A stretch of 64,000 nucleotides of DNA, taken from Isoetes taiwanensis (Eukaryota; Streptophyta; Lycopodiopsida; Isoetales; Isoetaceae). The position numbers and the translations under genes were made by a program. Below are positions 22,598 through 34,130 of this stretch, piece by piece (the stretch's first letter is position 1; the number at the start of each line of letters is the position of its first letter). The notes below the pieces were generated by a model that made no database searches, was not told the DNA's origin, and saw only the letters and a program-made list of their open reading frames with translations. The stretch spans positions 8,254,917-8,318,916 of the forward strand of contig JAJEKV010000041.1 of assembly GCA_021234155.1 (NCBI GenBank). Direction: 5' to 3'.

Positions 22598-23734
22598 CAT
22601 GGCCTTGGCTGGCATAGAACAGTGGCTAGGGTAGTCCACTCCATCCGCCCCTCCTGTGCACACTTTGCAGATAGGCTGAAACATGTTATGATGTGATTGT
22701 AGTCTTCCGGAGATGAAATCTCATGGAATCACCCTATGAGACTACTCCAGGTTGCATCTCCCCAGTCCAATGAGGCAGGTCAGGGAGACGTCCCCTCCCC
22801 GAGCACAATGGATCCCTAGGTGTGCTAGAGAATACGTGCCACCTCGGTGCACTCATCCTTACCCATCGTTAACCCCCCCAAAATCCATGGGCCGCTAAGC
22901 ATCGAGGGTTTCCTATAGGCACGAGCCCAGGACGTCCATATAGGCACGTTTCCTACGACCAGGAGGTGTCAGACCCATACCCGGCCCCAACGCGAGGACC
23001 GACTATAAGCCTAGCACACTGTAGGTGTCCTGTAGCCACCCTAGGCAAGACCCCACCCCCGTTTCACCATTATACCCGTTATCTGGTGCTGAAGCATCCA
23101 CAGCCAGGTGAGCTCTTGTGCACAGATTGCAATTACTGGATCTTAAGGGTTCTAGCTAGAAACATCTCTACTTCTAGGAAGCTTTCAGACCTCTACCCTC
23201 CCTTTAACCCCAGACACACGAGAGGAACAGAAAAAGAGAGCATAATCACAATCAAAATATCCATCACATCATAGTAACATATAAGAGAGAAATTAACCCT
23301 TCCATCTAATCAAAGAAGTGTTAGCTGAAGCACAAACTATCTAGGGACTAACCGGTCTCTTGGCTGGAGCCATCACGAAAGCCTTTTATTCTTCAAGTCT
23401 AGTTACAGCAGCTATCGACTCCTCCTTCCTCCACTCTCCCCAAATTGATTTGGGGCAGAAATGGGGGTAGGACCCCAATTTGCCCTCTAAACTTGGCAAG
23501 TCCCCCTTGGCCAATCGATTTGGGCCAGGTGGCACTGCCTATTGGTTGACTTTAGCTAATTAATAACCTAACTAGTCTAATTAGATTAATTATCCCCTAA
23601 TATTTTAGTATAGCTAAAGAAAACCCTTTTAGGTTAGCCCAAGTTAGCCCCTATTGACCCCGAAGGTCTAATTAAAACTTGGTGACGTGTCATATACGGT
23701 ATATATATACCATATAAATACCTGGAATGTCACA
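22598..23734 (-). repeat. B1 3' LTR, upstream part
   Basis: The minus strand starts TGTGACATTCC at 23734. A polypurine tract (CCAAGGGGGGAGAA) lies at 23735-23748, and an AGGA-loop hairpin (TAATG…CATTA arms) at 23751-23770. Confidence 0.88.
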
Positions 23735-23770
23735 TTCTCCCCCCTTGGAATAATGTTGTCCTCAGCATTA

Positions 23771-24323
23771 AGGTTAGTTTAGTTAGAAGGAAAACAATTA
23801 AGTTATAAAAGATAACTCTATTTGCTGAAATAATACAGGGTTACATATGGTTTTTATAGGACGAAGTCCTTTAACAGTAAACATGAAATACCATATCCAC
23901 AAACTTAGATAGGAGCACACATAACAGCCAAATAACAAGAGATGGCCCCAAACTGATGCCTAGGATCTTTTGCAGTACGTGAGTACACGCTACTGGCCTG
24001 CAGAATTACAGTACATCAGTACTTACAAAATAATTTTAAGTAGTGTGGTTGAAGGGACCACCCCCTTAAAAAAAATAGGGACTCCTACCATTCCTAAGGC
24101 TGGCATGTCGTCTCGGCGTAAGGAATGGCCATATTCCCATTATAGCCATAGACGGATGCGTCCTATCATGAATGCCTATATGCCCAGTTCCCCATCTAGG
24201 ATGCATGTAACCCAACCCCGGAAATGATCCCTGTAGGATGAACTCTCATATGATCCCTGCCGGACTCATAATATGATGCTTACCATTAGGGTTGGAGTTG
24301 ATCGCATCCTGAATGGTTCAGCC
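23771..24323 (-). other. B1 spacer between pol and 3' LTR
   Basis: About 550 bp without a recognisable coding signal. It corresponds to the position where family A carries the C element. Confidence 0.6.
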
Positions 24324-25430
24324 CTAGCATTCTCGCATAAAGTCCAGGTAAGTCTTATCCAAATCCGCTTCAAGAACCCAGGTTGCATCTTCTGTCGGTA
24401 AGTGCCTCCACTTAACCAAATACTGCAAGATTTGAGTTCTCCGGGTTTGCTTATATGCAAGATCAAGGAGAGCTTCAGGCACAATCTCCAATTGATCTTC
24501 CATCATTTCGAGAAGTGTCGCCATGTCAAGAATCTCTTCTGGATCGGGTTTATACTTCTTGAGAAGACCCACATGGAAGACTTTGTGGACCTTCAAATGT
24601 GTGGGTAGATTCAACCGGTAGGCTTGAGAACCTATCCTCTCAATTATCTCAAAAGGTCCCCCATCTAGGTGCAAGCTTCTTACAATTGCCAATTTTGAGT
24701 TTGGCTTGCTTCACCTTAATCTTTAGTCATAGGACTCACCAACTTGAAATTCTTGTGGTGTCCGATGTCGGTCGGCAAGGCTCTGTTGCCGGGCTCTAGC
24801 AACTGACAAATACCCTCGAACTTCTTCGACTAGGGCTTGTATATTTGTAAGCAGTTGTTGAGACACTTCCACCTTGGAAACTGGATTATGCCACGTGTCT
24901 GGAGTAAGGCATTGATAACCATAATTGATCATAAAAGGAGACATTCTTGAAGACTCCTGCCTAGTCCTGTTGTAGGCAAACTCTACTAAATGGATATAGT
25001 CTGCCCATTGGGATTGCTTCTTCCTGACCTCGATTATGCAATTGGTACGCTCTGTTTGGCCATCGGTCTGTGGGTGGTAAGTTGTGCTCATTGCAAGCTT
25101 AGTTTGAATAGTGCTAAAGAGATCCTTCCAAAAGGCACTAACAAACTTAGGATCCCGATCCGATATAATGTTATGGGATATCCCATGAAGGCGAAACACC
25201 TCTTTTGTGAACAACAAGGCAGTACACAATGCAATGTCTGTGGTCCGGCATGGCAAGAAGTGTACCATTTTAGAAAGCTTGTCGACCACTACCATCAAGG
25301 CATCAAAGCCCCTTAAAGTGCATGAAAGCCCCACGATGAAATCCATGGTAATAACTTCCCATTTTGCATTTAGCACATCTAAGGGTTGCAATTCCCCTGG
25401 GATGCACAGCTGTTCGAAGATGATGCTCAT
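24324..25430 (-). pseudogene. B1 integrase core and chromodomain
   Basis: Minus-strand integrase core: [13 protein letters not shown] (first Asp), ISDRDPKFVSAFWK (second Asp), HPQTDGQTERTN (region of the catalytic Glu), to about 24723. After a frameshift, the GPY/F end and a chromodomain: HLKVHKVFHVGLL, QLEIVPEAL, ILQYLVKWRHLPTEDATWV, ending at 24324. The chromodomain is the best preserved in the window. The upstream zinc region is missing because of the deletion near 25430. Confidence 0.9.
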
Positions 25431-25910
25431 AATCCTCTAAGGTTTTGCTGTATGTGAGGATATCATCGAAGAAAATGATGACAAAGTCATCAAGATACTC
25501 GCAAAAAACATCGTTCATCAACCTCATGAATGTGGCAAGAGCATTAGTTAGCCCAAATGGCATAACAGTGAACTCGTAATTCCCATAGCGTGTCCAGATG
25601 TGAACTTATGGATGTCATCCTCCTTAATTCTTATCTGGTGATATCTTGAGCGAAGATCAATCCTTATGAAATACTTAGCTCCTTGTAATTGATCCATCAA
25701 GTCATCAGCACACGATAAGGCATACCGATTCTTGATCGTGTGCTTGTTCAGTTGCATGTAATCAATGCACATCCTTAAAGTTCTTTACGAACAAAATAGG
25801 GGCACCAAAGGGTGATACACTTGGCTGGATGAACCCTAACTTAAGAAGCTCTTGCAACTACTTCTTAGGCTCCATTAATTCAGGTATACTCATTCTGTAT
25901 GGGGCCTTAC
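25431..25910 (-). pseudogene. B1 reverse transcriptase, palm part
   Basis: Minus-strand RT motifs [19 protein letters not shown] (about 25770) and, after a frameshift near 25560, [20 protein letters not shown] and [19 protein letters not shown]. The reading stops at a junction with the integrase (RT to …PGELQPLD…), so RT thumb, RNase H and the zinc region are deleted. Confidence 0.88.
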
Positions 25911-26099
25911 TGGTAGGCTTAGTGCCTGGTTCTAAGGTAATTTCACAATCCACGCCATTAAGGTGGCAACCTATGAATCTCATCTGGAAAGAGGTCGTGG
26001 TATTCTCGAAGAACGGCTGCTATAGCCTGAGGCAAGCTGTCAATAACTTCCTCCTGTTTAGATATGGCATCTACTGATGAAAGCCTAATAATACAAGCA

Positions 26100-26640
26100 A
26101 CCTGATACTTCTTGATGGCTTTATCCAACTGACGCAATGAAATATATTACATAATTGGAATAACTAGTTTACCTGCTATGGTTATCCAAGATTCATTAGC
26201 TGCATTAAAGGTGGCGTCTCGCTTTCACAATCAATGTTTGCCTTTGCAACAGCCAAGAATTCCATACCCACAATAAGGTCATAATGGCTAATATTCATGA
26301 TATCGGCCCCTAGAGCAACGGGTGCTCCTGGCAACTGAATATTCAAATTGATGCATCGACCTTGTGTATGGCGTACGACCCCACTAGCCAACGTGACTGG
26401 ACGTGGCTTTGACTTCAAGGGAGTCAGTTATAAAGCTTCTAGGTGAGGCAGTGCGTACTACCCGTGTCCATAAGAATGATAAAGCATTTACGATCTACTT
26501 GGCTAACTGTGGATATGATAGAAGGTTGACTACCTGCTTGACCTGTCTCAATTGCGGCATAAATATGAGACTCACCTTGTATATAGTCTGGTGCCTCGTC
26601 ATCAGCAACGTTCTTTGATTCAATTGGGCCTATGACATCC
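26100..26640 (-). pseudogene. B1 aspartic protease region
   Basis: The minus strand reads [18 protein letters not shown] and [20 protein letters not shown], the protease C-terminal half as in B2 (53800-53950). The active-site DTG segment near 26470 is blurred by frameshifts. Confidence 0.75.
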
Positions 26641-27560
26641 TTTCAATATACTTCTTCAAGAGCAGCTTGGGCGGCCTGGGTAATGTATGGGCATTATTGC
26701 ATACGATGTCCCAGACGGAAGCATCGATAACAGGCTTTGTCTCTTCGTAACTGCTCACGAGCCTCCCTTCGAATTGCCTGAAGAATATCTCGGACAGCTC
26801 CCATGATACTAGCAAACTTATCTGGGACCGTAAAGGAAACTTTCTTATCTTGTTTTTGATACCCAGCTGACAACGGAGTCCGAGGCTAGGTGAGCGTCTC
26901 CGATATGGTGTATAGCTCATGTTTTGACCAAGAGAGGCGTGGTGGCTGGTACTTAGGAGTGTCCTTCTCCAAGCTAAGAGTCTTAGCTTCAGCTTCTGCT
27001 ACTGTTTTAGGATCAATGGCTCGAACCATCTTCCTGAGAGTAGGGGATAACCCCTCAATATACCCCTCAACTGCCCTGCATTCATTTATCGAGGAACATA
27101 CAATCATAACCTCATGAACTCATCCGTGTATGCTTAAACTGTCATATTCTTTTGTTCCAGGCGGTAAAAAGTTTGAATTTATTGGCAGCGATGAGCTTTG
27201 GAAAACATAGTGAGATTTGAAAGCTTTGGCGAAAATCTTGTATTGGCACCTGCCTCGAGTCAGTCCGTGAGAGCGAGCATATCCCTTCCACCAAATGCGG
27301 GCTGACCCTGTGAAGTTAGTGGTAGCAACCTTGCCGATATCCTTTTCTGTCATTCCATAGGATTTGCCGAACTCATGCATCTCATCTACCCACGATTCGG
27401 CATCCACACCCGACCTGCTCTTACCCGAGAACTGAGCCAATTTACAGTTCTTTTAAATGCTGGTAATGGCAGAGTCTACGGTTTTCTGGTAATCCTTCTT
27501 TTTGGATTTTGCATAATCATCTGCTGACTCAGAGGATTCCGATAACTCGAACGATTCAGA
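26641..27560 (-). pseudogene. B1 Gag
   Basis: Minus-strand Gag core: [34 protein letters not shown] (27440-27120), then [20 protein letters not shown] (27107-26886) and a decayed zinc knuckle CYRCFRLGH at about 26690-26740. Frameshifts separate the parts. Confidence 0.82.
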
Positions 27561-27953
27561 ATTGGCATCAGATGATGAACTGCTCCGTGTACGCTTTGAG
27601 TGGGTGGATGTAGCTGGAATAGGTACTGGTGCAGGTGGTGGTGGCTGCTAATTTGCTATAGCGGGAATCTCAGGGCCATACTCCTGCGGTGCTGGTGGTG
27701 GGTTATTACGAAGTACATAAGCTTGGAGCTCAGTAAGCTGACGCTTTATAAGTATGAGCTCCTATTGTGGAGTGAGACGACCAGGTTGCACGGGTGTCGC
27801 CCATGGAGGGGGACGTGCACCGTCTAAAATATAGAGAAGATTGAGATAAGCACCACGTTGAAGCATTGTCATAATAACACCATTAAGACAGACAACACTT
27901 AATATTAGAGTAGAGGTCACTGTTCAAACGGACAACCGAATATAAAATTTTAT

Positions 27954-28310
27954 TTACACAAGATGTTTATACATAAGTATAATCAACTGGAGATGTAATG
28001 GATTCAGTATCGAAGGAAGGGTACTATCCCTTACTGTCCACAGTAAATTATACTTGTGCCAAGCTTGGAGGATGATATCCTGATACTCCATAGTCGGGCT
28101 TATGATCAAGAGATTGAACAAATTGTTCATTGCTCGATAAAGTTCCCAAAGGTGATCATCCACATCGAAGAGTGCTTCCTCGTATGTGTTATCCCAATAG
28201 GACCAACTCCTTCGTATAGTGCGTCGCAAGTTATGGATGGCTTTATCTCGAAGCAGCGTGACAATCTTCCACCCCTTAGTGGTGTAATGTGGCACATTCA
28301 TCCCTGTAAT
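27954..28310 (-). CDS. B1 accessory ORF4, function unknown
   Basis: Small helical-looking protein (115 codons from 28301). The segment DDHLWELYRAMNNLFNLL, then IISPTMEYQDIILQAW, matches ORF4 of B2 (DHLWQIFYALRRLFNLL; IISPTLDYQSVIVQAW). Unknown family. Conserved between two diverged copies despite decay elsewhere. Confidence 0.55.
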   Translation of the reverse strand: MTGMNVPHYTTKGWKIVTLLRDKAIHNLRRTIRRSWSYWDNTYEEALFDVDDHLWELYRAMNNLFNLLIISPTMEYQDIILQAWHKYNLLWTVRDSTLPSILNPLHLQLIILMYKHLV

Positions 28311-28471
28311 AGACCCCGTAATAGATGCAGAATCAATAACTTATACTCTATGCACAAGAATTCATTAAAGAGAGAGACAATCAATATAAAAACATCCAAA
28401 ATTTATATTAAAAATGGCATACAAATGCCTATATAAAAAATACATATGTCGTAATGACCGAAGGCCATACA

Positions 28472-28985
28472 CTATAATGCAAAAGAGCCATATTCAGGAA
28501 CTAGGTTCTGCATCATAGTCCATTGGCATAGGAGGTAGAGGTAACTGACGATATCGAAGTAAAGTAACTCCGGGGCTGATGGTGCGGGCCGCGAGGGAAG
28601 CAATCTCCGGAGGATAAGCCGTACGAAGTCCCGCCGCACGAGCACATAGGTGAATGTGCGATATGGGAGCTTCTTATGGCCTGCCAAGGTGGACAACGCG
28701 AGGAGGGCCCACCATGATGCTTCTGCCTCTGGGGCTAGGTCACGTGCCACAAAGAGGACCTGCCCCTGCTTAAAAGCTGAAAGGAAGAAGCGCATAAGGT
28801 GGTTTCCCAAAGCACTAACCTCTGGGGTAATAGAGGTAGCTACCTCCTTGTCGAGGTCCATTGTGACCGTCTCCTCTTTGAGTTCTTGCTTCTCTTCCTT
28901 CAGACGATCCTTGTTGTTATAGAGATCCTCGCCTTCTTCATCAGATTCCAAAGGGATATCCACTATGTTAATGTTTGGGACGTGG
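28472..28985 (-). CDS. B1 accessory ORF3, function unknown
   Basis: 163 codons from 28963, probably a few more upstream. An acidic N-terminus (ESDEEGEDLYNN) is followed by LGNHLMRFFLSAFKQGQVLF and LAGHKKLPYRTFTYVLVRRD, matching B2 ORF3 closely. One base missing near 28985 relative to B2 removes the likely ATG. Confidence 0.6.
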
Positions 28986-29204
28986 GGTCCATAGCAATAA
29001 AAGCTTCCTCAGGTGGCTGGGATGGTGGCTCTAGCCTCAAGTGGGTGTCAGCTGGCTCGATGGTCTCCTCATGGAACTGGAGCAATTGCTGTACTTCGGG
29101 TGGGAGCTCGGCTGGTGTAAAGTCGATGAAGTCATCCATGCAGTACTCAGCGAGCTCATATAATATGTGTGCCTTCCTCTTGGATTTAAGTCAGCAACCA
29201 CGTG

Positions 29205-30267
29205 TTACGTCTCCAATAGGAGGTATTCCTGCCCCCGATGATGGATGACCGGGAGGGCATCCAAGCCAGTAAGTCGCGCCCCTTGATCTCGGTGTAGGGG
29301 CATCTGTTCTGCTAGCTGCCTCCACCGAACGAAGTCATCCTCTCGAATGTACTCGTCATCATCGTCATCACAGAGGACGGGCGCTTTGCCCTTCTCTGAT
29401 GGCAAAGTTTCGTCATCGACGTACTGATCCATGAGTATAGCCAGCGCAAAGTTCACTTCAAAGTACTGCTGGCCCTCATGCATCAAGATGGACGGATTCC
29501 TATCCCATTTGAGCTTCCCCGTGAGAATATTAGAGGCATGAGAGTTGCCTCCCAATATCTCTCTCACAATAGCCTTCTCTAAGTAAAGCTGGGGTGGATT
29601 TCCTATGAGGATACAGAGGGGTACCATCTCCTAGGTATAAAACTCAAGGAAAGCTGCATAATTAGAGTGCGTCTGCATGTTGGTGATAAGGTCCACCTTT
29701 TGGAGCAAAAAGGGCTGAAGGAGGTCGAATGGGATGTAACGGGCCCATGGTATACCGCTCGAGTATCCGAACCTTGAATGTACCTGTGGGGCGTTCCCGA
29801 GACACCGGCATAAATGGGTAGAAGCGACTACCCATAAACGTCTAGATGGTTTTGCCTAGTTGAATAAGGGCATGTCGGTTAGGAACGTTACAGTTGGTAT
29901 CAGAGCAAGTCTCGAGTTCGAGTCTCCATGGGTGCCTATATGCATGGGTAATTTGCAAAGACTTGGTAATCATTGTGACATGGCATGACATAGACATGGT
30001 ATAGTCTTGGATGCTCGAGGACGAGCATAGTTCTAGTGGGAGAGACTGTAACGGGCCCATGGTAGACCGCTCGAGTATTCGAACCTTGAATGTGCCTGTG
30101 GGGCGTTCCCGAGACACCGGCATAAATGGGTAGAAGCGACTACTCATAAACGTCTAGACGATTTTGCCCAGTTGGTTAAGGGCATGTCGGTTAGGAACGT
30201 TACATGGGACTTGAGGATCCCAGTGTTCTCCATCTTGGTACCATTGGAGGAGGTTAGGGGTCTCCAT
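29205..30267 (-). pseudogene. B1 accessory ORF2, interrupted by a TRIM
   Basis: The minus strand starts at ATG 30267 with METPNLLQWYQDGEHWDPQV, is broken at 30204/29735 by the 470-bp TRIM, and resumes with FDLLQPFLLQKVDLITNM. The main part 29627-29205 has LYLEKAIVREILGG, LAILMDQYVDDETLP and LDALPVIHHRGQEYLLL. It aligns along its length with B2 ORF2. No known domain is recognised. Confidence 0.75.
29735..30204 (+). mobile_element. TRIM (470-bp miniature LTR retrotransposon)
   Basis: Two 158-bp LTRs (29735-29892 and 30047-30204), beginning TGTAACGGGC and ending GGAACGTTACA. Primer site TGGTATCAGAGC at 29895-29906, purine tract AGTGGGAGAGAC at 30035-30046, and 5-bp target duplication TGGGA at 29730-29734 and 30205-30209. 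The 154-bp internal region has no coding capacity but holds two hairpins: CTCGA/TCGAG with loop GT near 29909-29920, and ATGCTCG/CGAGCAT with loop AGGA at 30011-30028. It is inserted in B1 ORF2 in the opposite orientation. Confidence 0.96.
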
Positions 30268-30481
30268 TGCAGAGGCGAGTCGTGGAAGAGGAGCAAGAAG
30301 CAAGAGGAGCAAAGAAGAGTGTATTTTAGTTTAAACTTTTTGTGCTGACGTCAGCGTCAGTCATTGATAATATTTAAATAGATACTTTATTTTTCACAAA
30401 AGAAATCGGGCAGTCAAATTTTCTTATATTTCTATACAAAATTTGTACAAGGAAATGCTTGACAAGCAAGCTATTATTATG

Positions 30482-31800
30482 GTCTCCTTGAATCCTTCGG
30501 GCGAGAGCCAAATCCTTGGTGACCCTCTTGGCATGAATAGGCTAGGGATTGGCATCCCCAAAAAGGGCTACCAGGTAATCTCCGGTGGCCTCCTGTAAGG
30601 GGAGCATAGCAAAAGTCTGGTGAACCGAAGATCGATCCGGTAGTCTTGTGCTATCTCTCGGACCAAGCACTGGAAGGGGAGCTTCCATAGTAGAAGCCCA
30701 GTTGTATTTTAGTACTTTCGAATCTCCCTCAACGCCATGATGCCATGCCTGTACTGATGCAGCTTCTTTGGCTGCGTCGGCTTCTTGGGTAGGATCTTGC
30801 CCCCTGACACCAACCGAGATTGGGCTGCATCCACTCGGTCCTGCCGACGGGCGGAGCTCGTGGCCTTTTCGATGCCCCCAAGTGTCTTAAGCTTCTCCTT
30901 GTAGGCACCCCCTGTCTTATGGGCGGTAGCCTTTCGCCTCTGTTTCACAATAGGGGTCTCAGTCTGGTCGGGAGCCCGCTATGTATTCTGCTCTAGATTT
31001 GGTTGGGGTTTCTGCTGATCTTGATTTTGCTTGGCAAGCTCCTTTGCTTGCCGTTGCTGCTCGGCCCACTCTACCTCGTGCTGCGCAGGATAGGCAGCTC
31101 CCATGCGCTCTTCCACCTCTGCAAGGCGGCGAGCAGTGATCCTTCTCAACAGCTCAGCATGATACTTGTCTGGCCTGGCCTGCATATCTAGCTGAATGGC
31201 TATCAGGTAATCCACCATGAGGTATGACGGGACTTCACCCCAAGCAAAACTCTGGGTGGCCTCATCATACTGGTATGAGGGAAGGTCAAAGGGGTTCCCA
31301 TTTATGATGGCTCTCCCATCCCCCAGGTAGACGTACTCTTTACTCCTGACCTTTAGGCCTTCCCTCTCTATCTCCCGGGTGTCATCCCCTCGGGCAAGTT
31401 TTCTAATCCTCTCGGCCTCTACCCGAATGGCCTCATCCTCGGGAACTTCCACATACGAGGGAGGATAAAACTTGACTAGCATGAGGACTTGGTCAGGCAG
31501 TTTTACTAATGTGTAGGGTTTCCGTAGGAGGTTGAGTTTTAGCAGAAAGCGCTCGGACAAATGGAAAATAGGATAAGGGATCCTATGTCTGGCTACAAAC
31601 CGTTGCACGAGCTCGATCAAGAGTAGCTCCACCTTGTCGGGGTCGCTAGCAAGTTGTTCACCGAGCTCGGCAAATATCTGTGGCACACTAAGGTTACCGT
31701 AACCAAGGGTACCGTGGGTATGAGCGAGGGGGCAAGCTTTTTCTCCGACAGCTATGGCAGACGGGCGAGGCGAGGTGCTAGGCGCAAAAATAAAAACCAA
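30482..31800 (-). pseudogene. B1 ORF1 with C-terminal histone H3 domain
   Basis: Minus-strand frame from about 31800, first protein of the element after the 5' LTR. The N-terminal 270 residues are unknown and charged (…RIPYPIFHLSERFLLKLN…). After one in-frame TAG (30979-30981) the frame continues with a basic tail (ATAHKTGGAYKEKLKTLGG) and then the H3 fold: HGIMALREIRKY (alpha-N), [20 protein letters not shown] (alpha-1), [18 protein letters not shown] (alpha-2), IHAKRVT and [11 protein letters not shown] (alpha-3), down to about 30482. Decay: a TAA where B2 has Gln, a 2-base insertion after DLRF, a stop in loop 2, and loss of three residues after RVT. Histone H3 forms the nucleosome core with H4. 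Here it is an element-encoded fusion. Confidence 0.88.
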
Positions 31801-32302
31801 AAAAAGTAACCGTCACTTTATCTTAAAATTCAATTTTTTTTTCAAAAACCTTTTTTTTTATAAAAGATATATATGGCAGAAATACGCGTTTTTATACGGA
31901 TGTGCCGCTAGCAAAATACACGTTTCTTTTTTTATTCTAAGATGCCAAAATGAAAGCGGCGCACTCTGTGCTTGCCCCCTCCTGTTGCCATTTTGATGCC
32001 GGGTGCTGGTGCTCTAGGGTAATTGGACCATGCCCGACACGTTGGTGCAAAAATCACACATATCCGAGTTACCTAGAGAAAGTTATGGCCCTTGAAAGCA
32101 AGAGTCCTCTTTTCTCCACAACTTAATATACTGACCCTACTAATTTACACCCTCCTACCTAACTAGTTTAGTCCTCCCATAACTAGGCCAACACACATAC
32201 TAACTATGGAATTGGGATAGTTTAACCTAAGACGAAGTCTCGTACAACCAACCAATCTAACGAGTTAAACTATGGCTAGTGCAATGATTTGGTCAAGCGA
32301 AA

Positions 32303-32314
32303 TATCTGATACCA
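32303..32314 (-). promoter_or_regulatory. Primer-binding site of B1 (decayed)
   Basis: The minus strand reads TGGTATCAGATA next to the LTR end, the initiator-Met site with end changes. Confidence 0.8.
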
Positions 32315-32315
32315 C

Positions 32316-33930
32316 TGCGATGCTCCCTGAATCTATACAATGCTCCCATTGTATAAATATAGGAATTCCCCTCCCGTAGCATGGAAGGGCCCTCCGTCTA
32401 ACTCGGACTACTAGCGTCCGGGCGAGGAACACGGAGGTGTCATTCATCCCACGTCCCCTATGGGAATCCTATACATCGGAAGCCTACATACATGTTAACA
32501 CACAGCAATCATGCTCAAAATAATATACCACCACGAAGGGTGGCCCATCCATCATCATCAACTAAATGACAATACAAGCACAAGATAACATAAATAATAC
32601 ATCATGGGATCAGATTGGGCTCAGACTCCATGGGGTCAACCGACGGTCAGGGTCGCAAGATATCAGCAGACGAAAGTATAACATGGCGATGGTTGGCATA
32701 AAACAGTGGCTAAGGTAGTCCACTCCATCCGCCCCTCTTGTGCACACTTTGCCGATAGGCTGAAACATGTTATGGCGTGATTGTAGCCTTCCTGAGATGC
32801 AATCTCATGGAATCACCCTATGAGACTACTCTAGGTTGCATCTTCCCGGTCCGATGAGGCAGATCAGGGAGGTGTCCCCTCCCCGAGCACAATGGATCCC
32901 TGAGTGTGCTAGAGAATACCTGCCATCTCGGTGCACATGCATCCGTACGACTTTAACCCCCCAAAATCCATAGGCCGCTAGGCGCATCCATCGAGCCCAG
33001 GACGTCCATATAGGTACATTTCCTGTGGCCCAGGACGTGTCGGACCCATACCCGGCCCCAACGCGAGGACTGACTATAAGCCTAGCACACTGTAGTTTCA
33101 CCATTGTACCCGTTATCTGGTGCTGAATCATGATATAGCATCCACAGCCAGGTGGACTCTTGTGCACATGCCGCAATTACTGGGTCTTAAGGGTTCTAGC
33201 TAGAAACATCTCTACTCTAGGAAGCTTTCATGTCTCTACCCTCCCTTTAACCCCCGACGCACAAGAGGAACAGAAAAAGAGAACACAATCACAATCAAAG
33301 TATCCATCATCATCATAATAACATATAAAAGAGAAATTGACCCTTTCATCTAATCAAAGAAGTGTTAGCTGAAGCACAAACTATCTAGGGACTAATCGGT
33401 CTCTTGGGTGGAGCCATTGTCACAAAAAACTTCCATTCTTCAAGCTGGTCACAGTAGCTAGTGGCTCCTCCTTCCTCCACTCTCTCCAAATCGATTTGAA
33501 ATTTGCCCACTAAACTTGGCAAGTCCCGGGGGAATCCACCTTCTTTATATGGGATATGCCATCTGCATGCATAGGGTAGTTCAAAAACCCCTAGTATACG
33601 TGTTCCTGATAAGCAAATTTGACCCCTTTTCGTATGGTTTCATAACTAGAAAAACATCCAAAGACCTCTATGACCCCTAGTATACATACGGAAAAGGATA
33701 AAAAAATTGGCCCCTCTCATTAATGCACGTGGTTTTGACAGGTTCCACAAGGTGACGCCCCCTTGGGCAAGTCCCCCTTAGCCAATCGATTTGGGCCAGG
33801 TGGCACTGCCCTATTGGTTGACTTTAGTTAATTAATAACCTAACTAGTCGAATTAGATTAATTATCCCCTGATATTTTAGTATAGCTAAAGAAAACCCTT
33901 TTAGGTTAGCCCAAGTTATCTTGACCCCTA
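32316..33930 (-). repeat. B1 5' LTR (outer end missing)
   Basis: Matches the split 3' LTR (4638-5021 plus 22598-23734) but lacks roughly the first 120-160 bases, ending near 33930 in unrelated sequence. It contains a 235-bp insert at 33528-33762. Confidence 0.85.
33528..33762. mobile_element. MITE-like 235-bp insert in the B1 5' LTR
   Basis: Absent from the 3' LTR copy. It begins GGGGGAATCCACCTT and ends with the inverse AAGGTGACGCCCCC. The flanking TTGGCAAGTCCC and TTGGGCAAGTCCC look like a 9-12 bp target duplication, as made by Mutator-like transposons. Confidence 0.6.
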
Positions 33931-34130
33931 AGACCCTATTTCTCGTCATCCCCTATTCGTCATTTTTTAGTTGAAATCCCCATGTTCTAAATTGCAATCC
34001 CCTTATTACTCCCTCATTACCCCTAGTACCCCATTTCTTCTCATCCCCCATTTTTTATTTTTTACAGAAAATCCCCATGTTTTAAATTGTTTTAAATTGC
34101 AATCCCCTTGTTACTCCCTTAGTACCCCTA
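33931..34130. repeat. Two degenerate tandem units, C- and T-rich
   Basis: About 33945-34032 and 34033-34130 share ATCCCC…TTTTTTA…AAATCCCCATGTT…AAATTGCAATCCCCTT. No gene seen. Confidence 0.6.

Larger units (their letters stand above)
4638..33930 (-). mobile_element. Chromovirus B1 (family B), with nested insertions
   Basis: Minus-strand Ty3/gypsy element with a 3' LTR in two pieces (4638-5021 and 22598-23734), an internal region 23735-32315, and a 5' LTR from 32316 to about 33930 whose outer end is lost. In transcriptional order: LTR, primer site, ORF1 with histone H3, ORF2, ORF3, ORF4, gag, protease, RT, integrase, chromodomain, LTR. Inserted in it are A1 (in the 3' LTR), a TRIM (in ORF2) and a 235-bp MITE-like element (in the 5' LTR). 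A deletion joins the RT palm to the integrase core, removing the RT thumb, RNase H and the integrase zinc region. It shares every upstream ORF with B2. Confidence 0.88.
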
